From the NCBI RefSeq assembly GCF_014193515.1, contig NZ_BLXX01000001.1, positions 372,001-436,000 on the forward strand: DNA of 64,000 nt, written 5' to 3'. The notes beneath the pieces were generated by a model that was not told where the DNA came from, searched no databases, and was given only the letters and a program-made list of their open reading frames with translations. The position numbers and the translations under genes are program-made. Position 1 is the first letter of the stretch, and the number at the start of each line of letters is the position of its first letter. Source of the stretch: Geomonas silvestris (GTDB lineage Bacteria; Desulfobacterota; Desulfuromonadia; Geobacterales; Geobacteraceae). Positions 15,745 to 23,531 of this stretch are shown here, piece by piece.

Positions 15745-16074
15745 ATGTCCAATGCGGCAAACAACCTGTCCATCTACCTCATCGTGCTGTGCAACGCCCT
15801 TTGTCACGTCATGCTGATTTGGCGGCTTAGGCTGGACCTCGCTGCCAAGCTGAAGTTCTGGGCGCTCTGTGCCGGGATCCCGCTCGCGGTCATGGTCACC
15901 ATGCGGCTCATGGTCGCCCTCGGTATGATCCCCGCCCGGGTCGCCGAGCAGGGGATGTGGGAGCGCGCCACGACCCTGCTGGGAAGCGTCCTGCTCCTGG
16001 CCGGGCCGTTTCTGGCAACGGGCGCGGCGCTTATGTACCGGAGAAGGAGCCGACTGGTGGCCGCGGCAAGCTGA
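15745..16074 (+). CDS. Small membrane protein in the TRAP operon, unknown function
   Basis: A 109-residue protein that I cannot assign to a family. It has three predicted membrane segments (about 8-28, 38-60 and 78-98) and a basic C-terminal tail (YRRRSRL). GAGG precedes the ATG. It follows dctM by 13 bases and is closed by the operon terminator, so it belongs to the same transcript. A role in assembly, stability or regulation of the transporter is possible but unsupported. Confidence 0.75.
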   Translation: MSNAANNLSIYLIVLCNALCHVMLIWRLRLDLAAKLKFWALCAGIPLAVMVTMRLMVALGMIPARVAEQGMWERATTLLGSVLLLAGPFLATGAALMYRRRSRLVAAAS

Positions 16075-16094
16075 AAACAGTTGAGAGATTGCAG

Positions 16095-16136
16095 AAAAAG
16101 GGGCACCTCGGCGCTATGCTTGGGTGCCCCTTTTTT
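16095..16136 (+). terminator. Rho-independent terminator of the dctPQM operon
   Basis: AAAAAGGGGCACC and GGTGCCCCTTTTTT form a strong GC stem with a loop of about 15 bases and a run of six T. It lies 20 bases after the small membrane protein gene. Confidence 0.9.
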
Positions 16137-16203
16137 CGGTTTTTTCCGTGGTACCGGGGAGGCTCAGGAGTCTCCTTTCACGAAGCGCCGCGGCTGGCCT
16201 CAC

Positions 16204-16395
16204 GTTCCCCACTTTGCAAAAGGGGGGACAGGGGGGATTCGTCTTTCCCTGCAAACCATTGAAACCTGGACCTGAGCTAGCGCTGGGGGCCTATCATCTG
16301 CTGCCGAAAGCCCTAACACCGAATCCCCCCCGCCCCCCTTTTCCAAAGGGGGGAGCGTACGAGCGCTTTCAGCAGGCAAAGATTGCGCTGTCCCG
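16204..16395. repeat. REP-like C-rich inverted repeat pair (copy near 16.3 kb)
   Basis: Two similar C-rich palindromes lie in opposite orientation, with an outer arm ending GGGGGGATTCG (about 16204-16242) and its partner CGAATCCCCCC (about 16319-16352), about 80 bases apart. This is the layout of a REP doublet (REPIN). The right flank (GTACGAGCGCTTTC, then GGCAAAGATTG) resembles the 12.1-kb copy. The rest of the gap to nhaD (16137-16556) shows nothing else. Confidence 0.65.
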
Positions 16396-16556
16396 GAATT
16401 CAACGATGAAACTTCTTTTTGGCGTTGCCTCTACTAAACGTTCCGGTTTGACTGGCATTACCCGGCCTCAATGAGTATAGTAGCGAGACTTGGGCCACCC
16501 GGTCCCAACCCGAACTTCACTTCCGCGCCGCTTGAGGCCGTACCGGAGTCTGTTTC

Positions 16557-17840
16557 ATGTCGACATTGCTGGTGGTCATTTTCATCGTCGCCTATGCGGC
16601 CATCGCCCTCGAGCATCCCATCAAGGTGAACAAATCCTCCTCGGCCCTTTTGGGCGCGGGCCTGCTCTGGACCGTGTACTCGATGCTGACCCCGGACCAG
16701 CACCTGGTGGCGGAACAGCTCGGAGAGTCGGTTTCGGCGACGGCGCAGATCGTCTTCTTCCTCATCGGGGCGATGACCATCGTCGAGGTGGTGGATGCTC
16801 ACAACGGTTTCGAGATCATCACCGCCCGGATCAGGACCAACCAGCTCTCCACCCTGATGTGGCTGGTCGGCTTCGTCACCTTCTTCCTGAGCGCCGTCCT
16901 TGACAACCTCACCACCACCATCGTCATGATCTCGCTGATGAAGAAGTTGCTGGACCGTCAGGACGATCGCCTGTTCTTCGCCGGGATGATCGTCATCGCG
17001 GCCAATGCGGGAGGGGCCTGGACCCCGATCGGCGACGTCACCACCACCATGCTCTGGATCGGCGGGCAGATCACCACCCTCTCGATCATCAAGAGCCTGT
17101 TCCTCCCCTCGCTGGTGAACCTGATCCTGCCGCTTTTCGCGGTAAGCACGCTGCTTCGGGGACGCGCCGTGGTGGCGCCGGTACGGGCCGAGGAGAACGG
17201 ACTCCTCCAGACGACCCTCTTCGAGCGCAACCTCATGTTCTGCACGGGAATCGGCATCCTGGTCTGCGTGCCGGTCTTCAAGACGGTCACCCATCTCCCC
17301 CCCTTCATGGGAATTCTGTTCGGACTGGGGGTTTTGTGGTTGGTGGGGGACCTGGCGCACCGCAAGAAGGAGGAGTCGGACAAGCAGCACCTCACCCTGG
17401 CGCACGCCCTGATGAAGATCGACATGAGCTCCATCGTCTTCTTCATCGGCATCCTGCTCGCCGTAGCGACCCTGGAGCACACCCACCTTTTGTCGGCGCT
17501 CGCCGCCTGGCTGGACCACAGCTTCGGGAGACAGGACGTCATCGTCACGCTCATCGGCCTCGCGAGCTCGATCGTGGACAACGTCCCGCTGGTGGCGGCC
17601 TCCATGGGGATGTACAGCCTGGCACAGTACCCGACCGACAGCTTCCTCTGGGAATTCCTGGCCTACTGCGCGGGAACCGGCGGCTCGATCCTGGTGATCG
17701 GCTCGGCTGCCGGGGTGGCGGCGATGGGGCTCGAGAAGATCGAGTTCTTCTGGTACGTCAGGAAGTTTTCCCTGCTTGCCCTGCTGGGGTACTTCGGGGG
17801 GATCGGGGTCTACCTGGCACAGCGGGGCGTTTCACCTTAA
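16557..17840 (+). CDS. nhaD: NhaD-type Na+/H+ antiporter
   Basis: A 427-residue inner-membrane antiporter of the ArsB/NhaD ion transporter superfamily with about 11-12 membrane segments. It exchanges cytoplasmic Na+ or Li+ for protons. Family hallmarks are visible: ALEHPIKVNKSSSALLGAG near the N-terminus, SAVLDNLTTTIVM, NAGGAWTPIGDVTTTMLWI and SSIVDNVPLVAASMGMY. GGAG lies upstream of the ATG. nhaA follows after 44 bases on the same strand, so the two are probably co-expressed. Confidence 0.93.
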   Translation: MSTLLVVIFIVAYAAIALEHPIKVNKSSSALLGAGLLWTVYSMLTPDQHLVAEQLGESVSATAQIVFFLIGAMTIVEVVDAHNGFEIITARIRTNQLSTLMWLVGFVTFFLSAVLDNLTTTIVMISLMKKLLDRQDDRLFFAGMIVIAANAGGAWTPIGDVTTTMLWIGGQITTLSIIKSLFLPSLVNLILPLFAVSTLLRGRAVVAPVRAEENGLLQTTLFERNLMFCTGIGILVCVPVFKTVTHLPPFMGILFGLGVLWLVGDLAHRKKEESDKQHLTLAHALMKIDMSSIVFFIGILLAVATLEHTHLLSALAAWLDHSFGRQDVIVTLIGLASSIVDNVPLVAASMGMYSLAQYPTDSFLWEFLAYCAGTGGSILVIGSAAGVAAMGLEKIEFFWYVRKFSLLALLGYFGGIGVYLAQRGVSP

Positions 17841-17884
17841 GAAAGGAAGCCGGGCGTTCGGGCGCCTACTGCAGGCGGAGATAT

Positions 17885-19081
17885 ATGACCAAAATCGTGA
17901 TGCTGGTCCAAAAGTTCAAGCAGCTCTTCCTCGACTTTCTGGCGAGCGAGCAGGCCTCCGGTCTGTTGCTGATCATCTGCACCGCTGTTTCGGTAGCCTT
18001 GGCGAACTCTCCGGCAGGGCACGGCTACCAGGAGTTCTGGCACACGAAGGTCGGGTTTGACATCGCAGGGATCGAGGTCCGGCAGTCGCTCGTGCACCTG
18101 ATCGACGACGGCCTGATGACCGTGTTCTTCCTGCTGATCGGGCTGGAGATCGAGCGCGAGGTGTACGTGGGCGAGCTCTCCAGCCTGAAGCAGGCGTCGC
18201 TGCCGATCTTTGCCGCCTTGGGCGGGATGGCCGTGCCGGCACTCCTGCACTATGTCTTCAACGCCGGAACCCCCACCCAGGCAGGCGCGGGGATCCCCAC
18301 CGCCACCGACATCGCCTTCGCGCTCGGGATCCTGGGGCTTTTCGGCAACAGGGTACCGCTCTCGCTCAAGATTTTCCTCACCGCCCTCGCCATCATCGAC
18401 GACCTGGGTGCCATCCTCCTGATCGCCATCTTCTACGTCAGCGAGTTCTCTTTCTTCTATCTCTCCCTGGCCCTGGCAGTCTTCGCCGTCCTCGTGGTCC
18501 TGAACCGCCTGAAGGTGCTCTGGCTCCCAGCCTACCTGGTCCCCGGCGCCCTCATGTGGTACTTCATGTTGAAGTCCGGAGTGCATCCCACCATCGTCGG
18601 AGTTCTGCTCGCCTTTGCCATCCCCTTTGGCGGCGGCAGCGACAACTTCCCCTCCTACCGGCTGCAGCACGCCCTGCACAAGCCTGTCGCCTACCTCATC
18701 ATGCCGATCTTCGCCATGGCCAACACGGGGATCGTGGTGAACCTGGAGGCCTTTGCACAGCTTCTGTCACCAAACGCCCTGGGGATCCTCTCCGGCCTCG
18801 TACTGGGCAAGCCGGCGGGGATCGTCCTCTTCAGCCTGCTCGCGGTTTCGCTCGGGCTCTCGCAGCTTCCCAGCCAGGTTAACTGGAAGCAGCTCATCGG
18901 CGTCGGGTTTCTGGGCGGCATCGGTTTCACCATGTCCATTTTCATAACCCTCCTCGCCTACAGCGATCCCACCACCGTACAGGTCTCGAAACTGAGCATC
19001 CTGGTCGCATCGCTTTTGGCCGGAACCGCCGGCTACCTCATTCTGCACCGTACAACCCCACGCCCCACCCCCTCGGCCTAA
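17885..19081 (+). CDS. nhaA: NhaA-type Na+/H+ antiporter
   Basis: A 398-residue electrogenic Na+/H+ antiporter with about 12 membrane segments. The motif FFLLIGLEIEREVYVGELS, the ion-site region GIPTATDIAFALGILGLFG (first Asp of the pair) and FLTALAIIDDLGAILLIA (paired Asp) are intact. GCGGAG precedes the ATG at 17885, which gives a normal N-terminus (FLASEQASGLLLI); the much longer upstream frame is a shadow of nhaD. Confidence 0.96.
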   Translation: MTKIVMLVQKFKQLFLDFLASEQASGLLLIICTAVSVALANSPAGHGYQEFWHTKVGFDIAGIEVRQSLVHLIDDGLMTVFFLLIGLEIEREVYVGELSSLKQASLPIFAALGGMAVPALLHYVFNAGTPTQAGAGIPTATDIAFALGILGLFGNRVPLSLKIFLTALAIIDDLGAILLIAIFYVSEFSFFYLSLALAVFAVLVVLNRLKVLWLPAYLVPGALMWYFMLKSGVHPTIVGVLLAFAIPFGGGSDNFPSYRLQHALHKPVAYLIMPIFAMANTGIVVNLEAFAQLLSPNALGILSGLVLGKPAGIVLFSLLAVSLGLSQLPSQVNWKQLIGVGFLGGIGFTMSIFITLLAYSDPTTVQVSKLSILVASLLAGTAGYLILHRTTPRPTPSA

Positions 19082-19228
19082 CTCGCCCGGCGCACGCCGC
19101 AGGGACTCCGGAGCTCCCCAGCGGATGTGTCGGCATCCCGCGCGCGTGAAGCCATCCCTCCAGACGGCACCGGCCCGAGTTCGCCTGCGCCCTACAAGAA
19201 ATTACGCCAGACATCACCTCGCGAACTC

Positions 19229-19256
19229 TTGACATTCGAGAGGTTGCCTTTAATTT
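19229..19256 (+). promoter_or_regulatory. Sigma-70-type promoter before the methyltransferase operon
   Basis: TTGACA, 16 bases, then TAATTT (4 of 6 to TATAAT), about 48 bases upstream of the ATG at 19304, in an AT-richer stretch. The preceding 150 bases after nhaA hold no recognised feature. Confidence 0.5.
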
Positions 19257-19303
19257 TCTTTAGTCGCTTTTAAGGGCGTGCACTTATAAGAGGCGGAGGA
19301 GAG

Positions 19304-20110
19304 ATGCGGCAGCGCATAGCCCAGGACGTCTACGACCGGATCGACAACGGCATCTACGACTCGGAGCAGGAGCGTTGGTGGGAGCCGGACTCGGCGCTCT
19401 ACCTGATCAAGGGGTCGCTCAATCCGGCGCGCCTTGGCTTCGTGAAGCGGGTACTGGAGCAGGAACTGCGCTGGAGTCCGCCAGGAAGGTCGGCGCTCGA
19501 GGTAGGCTGCGGCGGAGGAATCCTCACCGAGGAGATCGCCCGGCTCGGCTTTAGCACCTCCGGTGTCGACCCGGCCGAGCGCTCGCTGCGCATCGCCGCC
19601 GAGCACGCAGCCCAAAGCGGCCTCGCCATCAGCTATCGGCAGGGAAGCGGCGAGGCCCTCCCCTACCCCGACGCGCGCTTCGACGCGGTCTTTTGCTGCG
19701 ATGTCCTGGAGCACGTGCGCGACCTTCCCCGAGTCGTTCAAGAGATCTCGCGGGTGCTGAGGCCGGGCGGGATCTTCTTCTACGACACCATCAACAGAAG
19801 CTGGGCATCCAGGCTCGTGGCGATCAACCTGGCGCAACGCTGGCCGCGCTGGGCCTTTCTGCCGGAAGGCCTGCACGTCTGGGAGATGTTCATCAAGCCT
19901 GCGGAGATGAAGTCGCTCCTGGCGGCCTCCGGGCTTACCTGGCGCGAGCACCGCGGCTTGAGGCCGAACGCCTCCCCGCTCACCGTGCTGCGCTGCCTCA
20001 GGCAGCGGGCCCGCGGCGAGCTCGATTTCTCCGAGTTCGGCAGGCGCCTGAGCCTCGTGGAGTGCGGTACGACCGGGCTCATGTATCTGGGGTATGCGGT
20101 AAAGGCTTAA
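19304..20110 (+). CDS. UbiG-like SAM-dependent methyltransferase
   Basis: A 268-residue class I methyltransferase. The SAM-binding motif EVGCGGGILTEEIARLG (about residues 64-80), the acidic GVDPAE strand end and DVLEHVRDLP are intact. The N-terminal WWEPDSAL region and the spacing resemble UbiG quinone O-methyltransferases. Because a deltaproteobacterium of this kind uses menaquinone and not ubiquinone, the substrate is probably another lipid or aromatic acceptor. GGCGGAGGAGAG lies just upstream. It heads a run with the FAD oxidase and SDR genes. Confidence 0.85.
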   Translation: MRQRIAQDVYDRIDNGIYDSEQERWWEPDSALYLIKGSLNPARLGFVKRVLEQELRWSPPGRSALEVGCGGGILTEEIARLGFSTSGVDPAERSLRIAAEHAAQSGLAISYRQGSGEALPYPDARFDAVFCCDVLEHVRDLPRVVQEISRVLRPGGIFFYDTINRSWASRLVAINLAQRWPRWAFLPEGLHVWEMFIKPAEMKSLLAASGLTWREHRGLRPNASPLTVLRCLRQRARGELDFSEFGRRLSLVECGTTGLMYLGYAVKA

Positions 20111-20159
20111 GCGGGTGGCCAGAATGAAGTGAATGAGTAGGTCAGGGCACGGAGGGCTT

Positions 20160-22072
20160 ATGGAAGCACACGCATCTATGGAAACCGGATGCCCGTCAGA
20201 CGAGGTTCTCAACACCGCGCGCAACTGCCGGCACTACGCCATGTGCAAGGTCGACTTCCTCGGTACCGGCGTCTGCGCCTCGGGACCTGAGCGCGGCTTC
20301 GTGGCCTTCTACCCCCAGGGGCGCATGGACCTCTACGCCGCACTCAGGGACGGGCGCGCGCCGGTGACTGCCGGGGCCCTGGCAGTGGCGGAGAGCTGCG
20401 ACTTGTGCGGCAGGTGCGACTACCAGTGCTACTTCGTGACCGGCATGCGCCCGACCCGGGTGATGCGGGCCCTGAAGGAGCACCTCGCCGCCTACCTCTC
20501 TGCCGGCGGCGAGGTGGAGCCGGAAACCAGGGACGCGCTCCTGGGCCGGATCCGCGAGATCGTGGGCGAGCCGTGGGCGACCAACGACCCCGCTATCGCC
20601 GTCACCTACTCGCACGACCCTAGCCCGATAGCGGTCCCAAGGCTCCCAGCCTACGTGGTGCGGTCCCAAGGCTCCCAGCCTACGTGGTTCTGCCGGGATC
20701 CGCCGCGGAGGTCGCCGCCCTCTTGCGGCTTTTCCAGGAGGCAGAGATCAGCTGGACCGCGCGCGGCAACGGCAGCAACATCCTCGGCTTCGAGCTCGAC
20801 GAGGGAGCCATCATCGACCTGAACCGCATGCGGGAGTTGAGCTTCGACGAGAAGAACTGGTCGGTGCGGATCGGTCCGGGAGTCTCGGCCTTCGAGCTGC
20901 AGCGCGCGGCGTTTGCCCGCGGCTACCGTGTCCACGTCGCCGAGCCGGCTGCGCTGGTTGTGGCCAGCTTCATGTGCTCGGGGATCCTCTCCCTGTTCGC
21001 CACGAGCTACGGCACCTCCGCTGAGGGGGTTCTGGACGCGCGCTTCGTGGCACCGGACGGCAGTGCCTTCTCGATGAACCAGAAAGAAGGGCCGAACCTG
21101 TTCGCCTTTGCCCCGGCTCCACAGTCGACGCCGGGAATCTGCGTCTCCGCCGACCTGAAGCTCCACCCCATGACCGACGACGAGGAAGGCGCTCTCATCC
21201 CCTGCAGCACCTTGGCCGAGGGACTCGAACTCGCCCGAGAGCTGGCCCAGCGGCGCATCGGCTTTGCCGTAGGGGTGTTGGGGATCGAGTACGTCGCCTC
21301 CTTCATGTCTCCCACCCAGGAGCTTGCCGGCGAGGTGAAGAGCGTCCTCGCAGACTCCCTGGGGATGGCCTGCCTGGTCCTCGTGCTGGGGGACAGCTAC
21401 GCGATGGGGAGTCTGAAGCAGATGGGACATCCGCTCATCGACCAGCGCCTGTTCCGGGCCCTCAGCCTCGGGCTCCCCGACCTGGCGAGCGCCCCCTGGC
21501 TCGACCTGCTCCCCCAACTCTCCCAGGACGAGCCCTTTGGCTACCTGAAGGCGGAGGGGTTCGCCGAACTGGCCGAGACCGCGCTCGCCCCTTCACCGGA
21601 GCGGCTGGCCCAAAAAGTGGATCCCGAGCTGAGGGAGTTCCACGAAAAGCTCTACGCACGCCCCGAGCTCACCGACCTGGTCTGGCTCAACATGTTCCGG
21701 ATCACCAGCTCGCGCATCGGCAGGGAAAAGCACTTCTTCCCGATCCTTTTGTACCTGCCGCTCGAGGCGGGCCTCATCGAGGAACTCGGCGCACGGTTCC
21801 AGGCCATCGCAAAACCGCGCGGCATCAAGCACGAGGTGGGCTTCGTGACCCCCATCGACGCCGGCAAACGCTGCATCTTCGAGTACGACTACTACGTGGA
21901 CCAGTGCGATGCCGGGGAGATCGCCAGGGTGCGCGAGGCGATAGCCGAGGTGGCCGCCGTCATCGACGAGGTCGGCGCCAGGACGGGTACCCTGCGCTGG
22001 ATGCGCTACGTGCTCTACCAGGGGTTTTGCCGGATGGAGAACCTGCTCTACACCGAGGTGCCGCGAGGGTGA
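20160..22072 (+). pseudogene. FAD-linked oxidase with N-terminal cysteine motifs, frameshifted by a 29-bp tandem duplication
   Basis: The reading frame is split. The first part (from ATG 20160, GGAGG upstream) carries CRHYAMCKVDF and CDLCGRCDYQC, which could bind an iron-sulfur centre. The second part (to 22072) is a FAD_binding_4-type oxidase with GNGSNILGF and a long C-terminal cap. At 20631-20688 a 29-bp unit occurs twice; 29 is not a multiple of 3. Removing one copy restores a single 627-residue frame reading AVPRLPAYVVLPGSAAEV through the join. So the gene is inactive, phase-variable, makes two pieces (GTG at 20684), or contains an assembly error. Relatives oxidise 2-hydroxy acids, but the substrate here is unknown. 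Its TGA overlaps the next ATG. Confidence 0.85.
20631..20688 (+). repeat. 29-bp perfect tandem duplication
   Basis: The unit GCGGTCCCAAGG...CTACGTGGT at 20631-20659 is repeated exactly at 20660-20688, inside the FAD oxidase gene. Perfect identity suggests a very recent event. Confidence 0.97.
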
Positions 22073-23223
22073 TGACAAGATTCGTTCTGACAGGCGCCAC
22101 GGGATTTCTGGGAAGCCACCTGATGGCGGAGCTGCTGCGCGACGGCCACACCGTGGTGGCCCTGGGGCGGGGTTCGGGAGAGTCGGGCCTCAAGGAGCGC
22201 ATCGCCCGGCAGCTCGCCTGGTTCGGCCTCGATTCGGAAGGCGACCGGGTGCACTGCGTGGAGGCGGAGCTCCTCAAGCCGCGCCTGGGGCTTGGCCAGG
22301 CGGCCTACCGGGAACTCTGCAGCCACCCCGCGACCATCGTGCACCTCGCCTCGGATACCCGGTTCGCCCCCGCCAACCGCGCCGCATCGCTCGCCACCAA
22401 TGTGGAGAGCCTTGCCGCAGTGCTCGACTTTGCCCGGGACAGCGCAGCCCCTTTTTTCCACTACGTAAGTACCGCCTACGTCGCCCCCGCCGACTGCAGC
22501 CTGTGCCGCGAGGAGCCGGTGGCGCATGGGAGTTTCGCCAACATCTACGAGGAAACCAAGGCGCGCGCCGAGCTTCAGGTGGCGCAGCGCTGCCGGGAGC
22601 TGGGACTCCCCTACAGCATCCTGCGCCCCTCCATCGTCTACGGCGACTGCCGGACCGGCCGGTCCAACAGCTTCACGGCCCTCTACCACCACGTAAAGGC
22701 CCTCGAGCTGATCCGGGGGATCTACCTGAACGACCTCGCGAGCCAGGGGGGCGCCAAGTCGCGGGCCAGCGGCATCGCCCTTGGCCCCGACGGCACCCTG
22801 AAGCTCCCCCTGCGCATCTTCCTCCCCCGCAAAGGGCACCTAAACCTGATCCCCATCGACTTCTTCGTCGCCGCGGCAACCCGGATCATCGCCGCCCCCC
22901 GCCCTGCCGCCATCTACCACCTTACCAGCCGCACCCCAAGCACCATGGAGGAGTTGGCCCTTTTCTGCGAGGCCTTTCTGGGGATCGCCGGGATCGAGAT
23001 CCGCTACGGGGAGCCGCCGGCCTCCCTGCGCCCCAACCCGGCCGAGGCACTCTTCGGCAAGCTCATCGAGCCCTACCGCCCGTACCTCAGCGACACCCGC
23101 AGCTTCGACAGCACGAACCTTACCGCGGTAGCCCCCGGCATCGCGCCGCCCCCCTTAAGCTACCCCATCTTCGAGCGCTGCATGCGCTACGCGGTCGAGG
23201 TTAACTGGGCGCACACCAGGTAG
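22072..23223 (+). CDS. SDR / NAD-dependent epimerase-type reductase (NAD_binding_4-like)
   Basis: A 383-residue extended SDR protein. The N-terminal GATGFLGSHL is the NAD(P)-binding Rossmann motif, and HYVSTAYVA and YEETKARAE supply the catalytic Ser/Tyr-x3-Lys set (the Tyr lies in IYEETK). The YILRPSIVYGD-like segment (SILRPSIVYGD) is typical of the thioester-reductase/male-sterility branch. TGATG overlap couples it to the oxidase gene. The substrate is unknown; with the methyltransferase and oxidase it may modify a lipid or polyketide-like compound. Confidence 0.85.
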   Translation: MTRFVLTGATGFLGSHLMAELLRDGHTVVALGRGSGESGLKERIARQLAWFGLDSEGDRVHCVEAELLKPRLGLGQAAYRELCSHPATIVHLASDTRFAPANRAASLATNVESLAAVLDFARDSAAPFFHYVSTAYVAPADCSLCREEPVAHGSFANIYEETKARAELQVAQRCRELGLPYSILRPSIVYGDCRTGRSNSFTALYHHVKALELIRGIYLNDLASQGGAKSRASGIALGPDGTLKLPLRIFLPRKGHLNLIPIDFFVAAATRIIAAPRPAAIYHLTSRTPSTMEELALFCEAFLGIAGIEIRYGEPPASLRPNPAEALFGKLIEPYRPYLSDTRSFDSTNLTAVAPGIAPPPLSYPIFERCMRYAVEVNWAHTR

Positions 23224-23329
23224 CCACGCCTCCGCCCCCCCGGCGGCTGGGCTCGCGAATGCCGGACCTGCAATCGTTACACTCCCACCTCCCGCCAGCC
23301 ACAATTGCCATTCTCTTATTAAGAAATTA

Positions 23330-23358
23330 TTGAACAAGACAAACTCTTCCTGTATAAA
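23330..23358 (+). promoter_or_regulatory. Sigma-70-type promoter upstream of the HEAT / HD-GYP pair
   Basis: TTGAAC (5 of 6) is followed after exactly 17 bases by TATAAA (5 of 6), in an AT-rich island within the 308-base gap 23224-23531. It would give a leader of about 165 bases before the ATG at 23532. Nothing else was recognised in that gap. Confidence 0.6.
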
Positions 23359-23531
23359 CACAAAACAACTTTGGTGCGGCGCCACCCGGGCACTGTCACG
23401 GGAGCCGGCAAATCATTAGCATCTCCACATCCTAGTACCATCCAAACGGGGCCATGACTCAAACAACATCGCTAATAATTGAATTTCAGCGCCATTTAGG
23501 ATAACATCCGACCCGATTACGGGAAGAGGAT

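Noticed and set aside
17336-17884. Upstream extension of the nhaA frame
   Set aside because: It overlaps nhaD and encodes no NhaA-like sequence; the ATG at 17885 has a ribosome site and the normal N-terminus.
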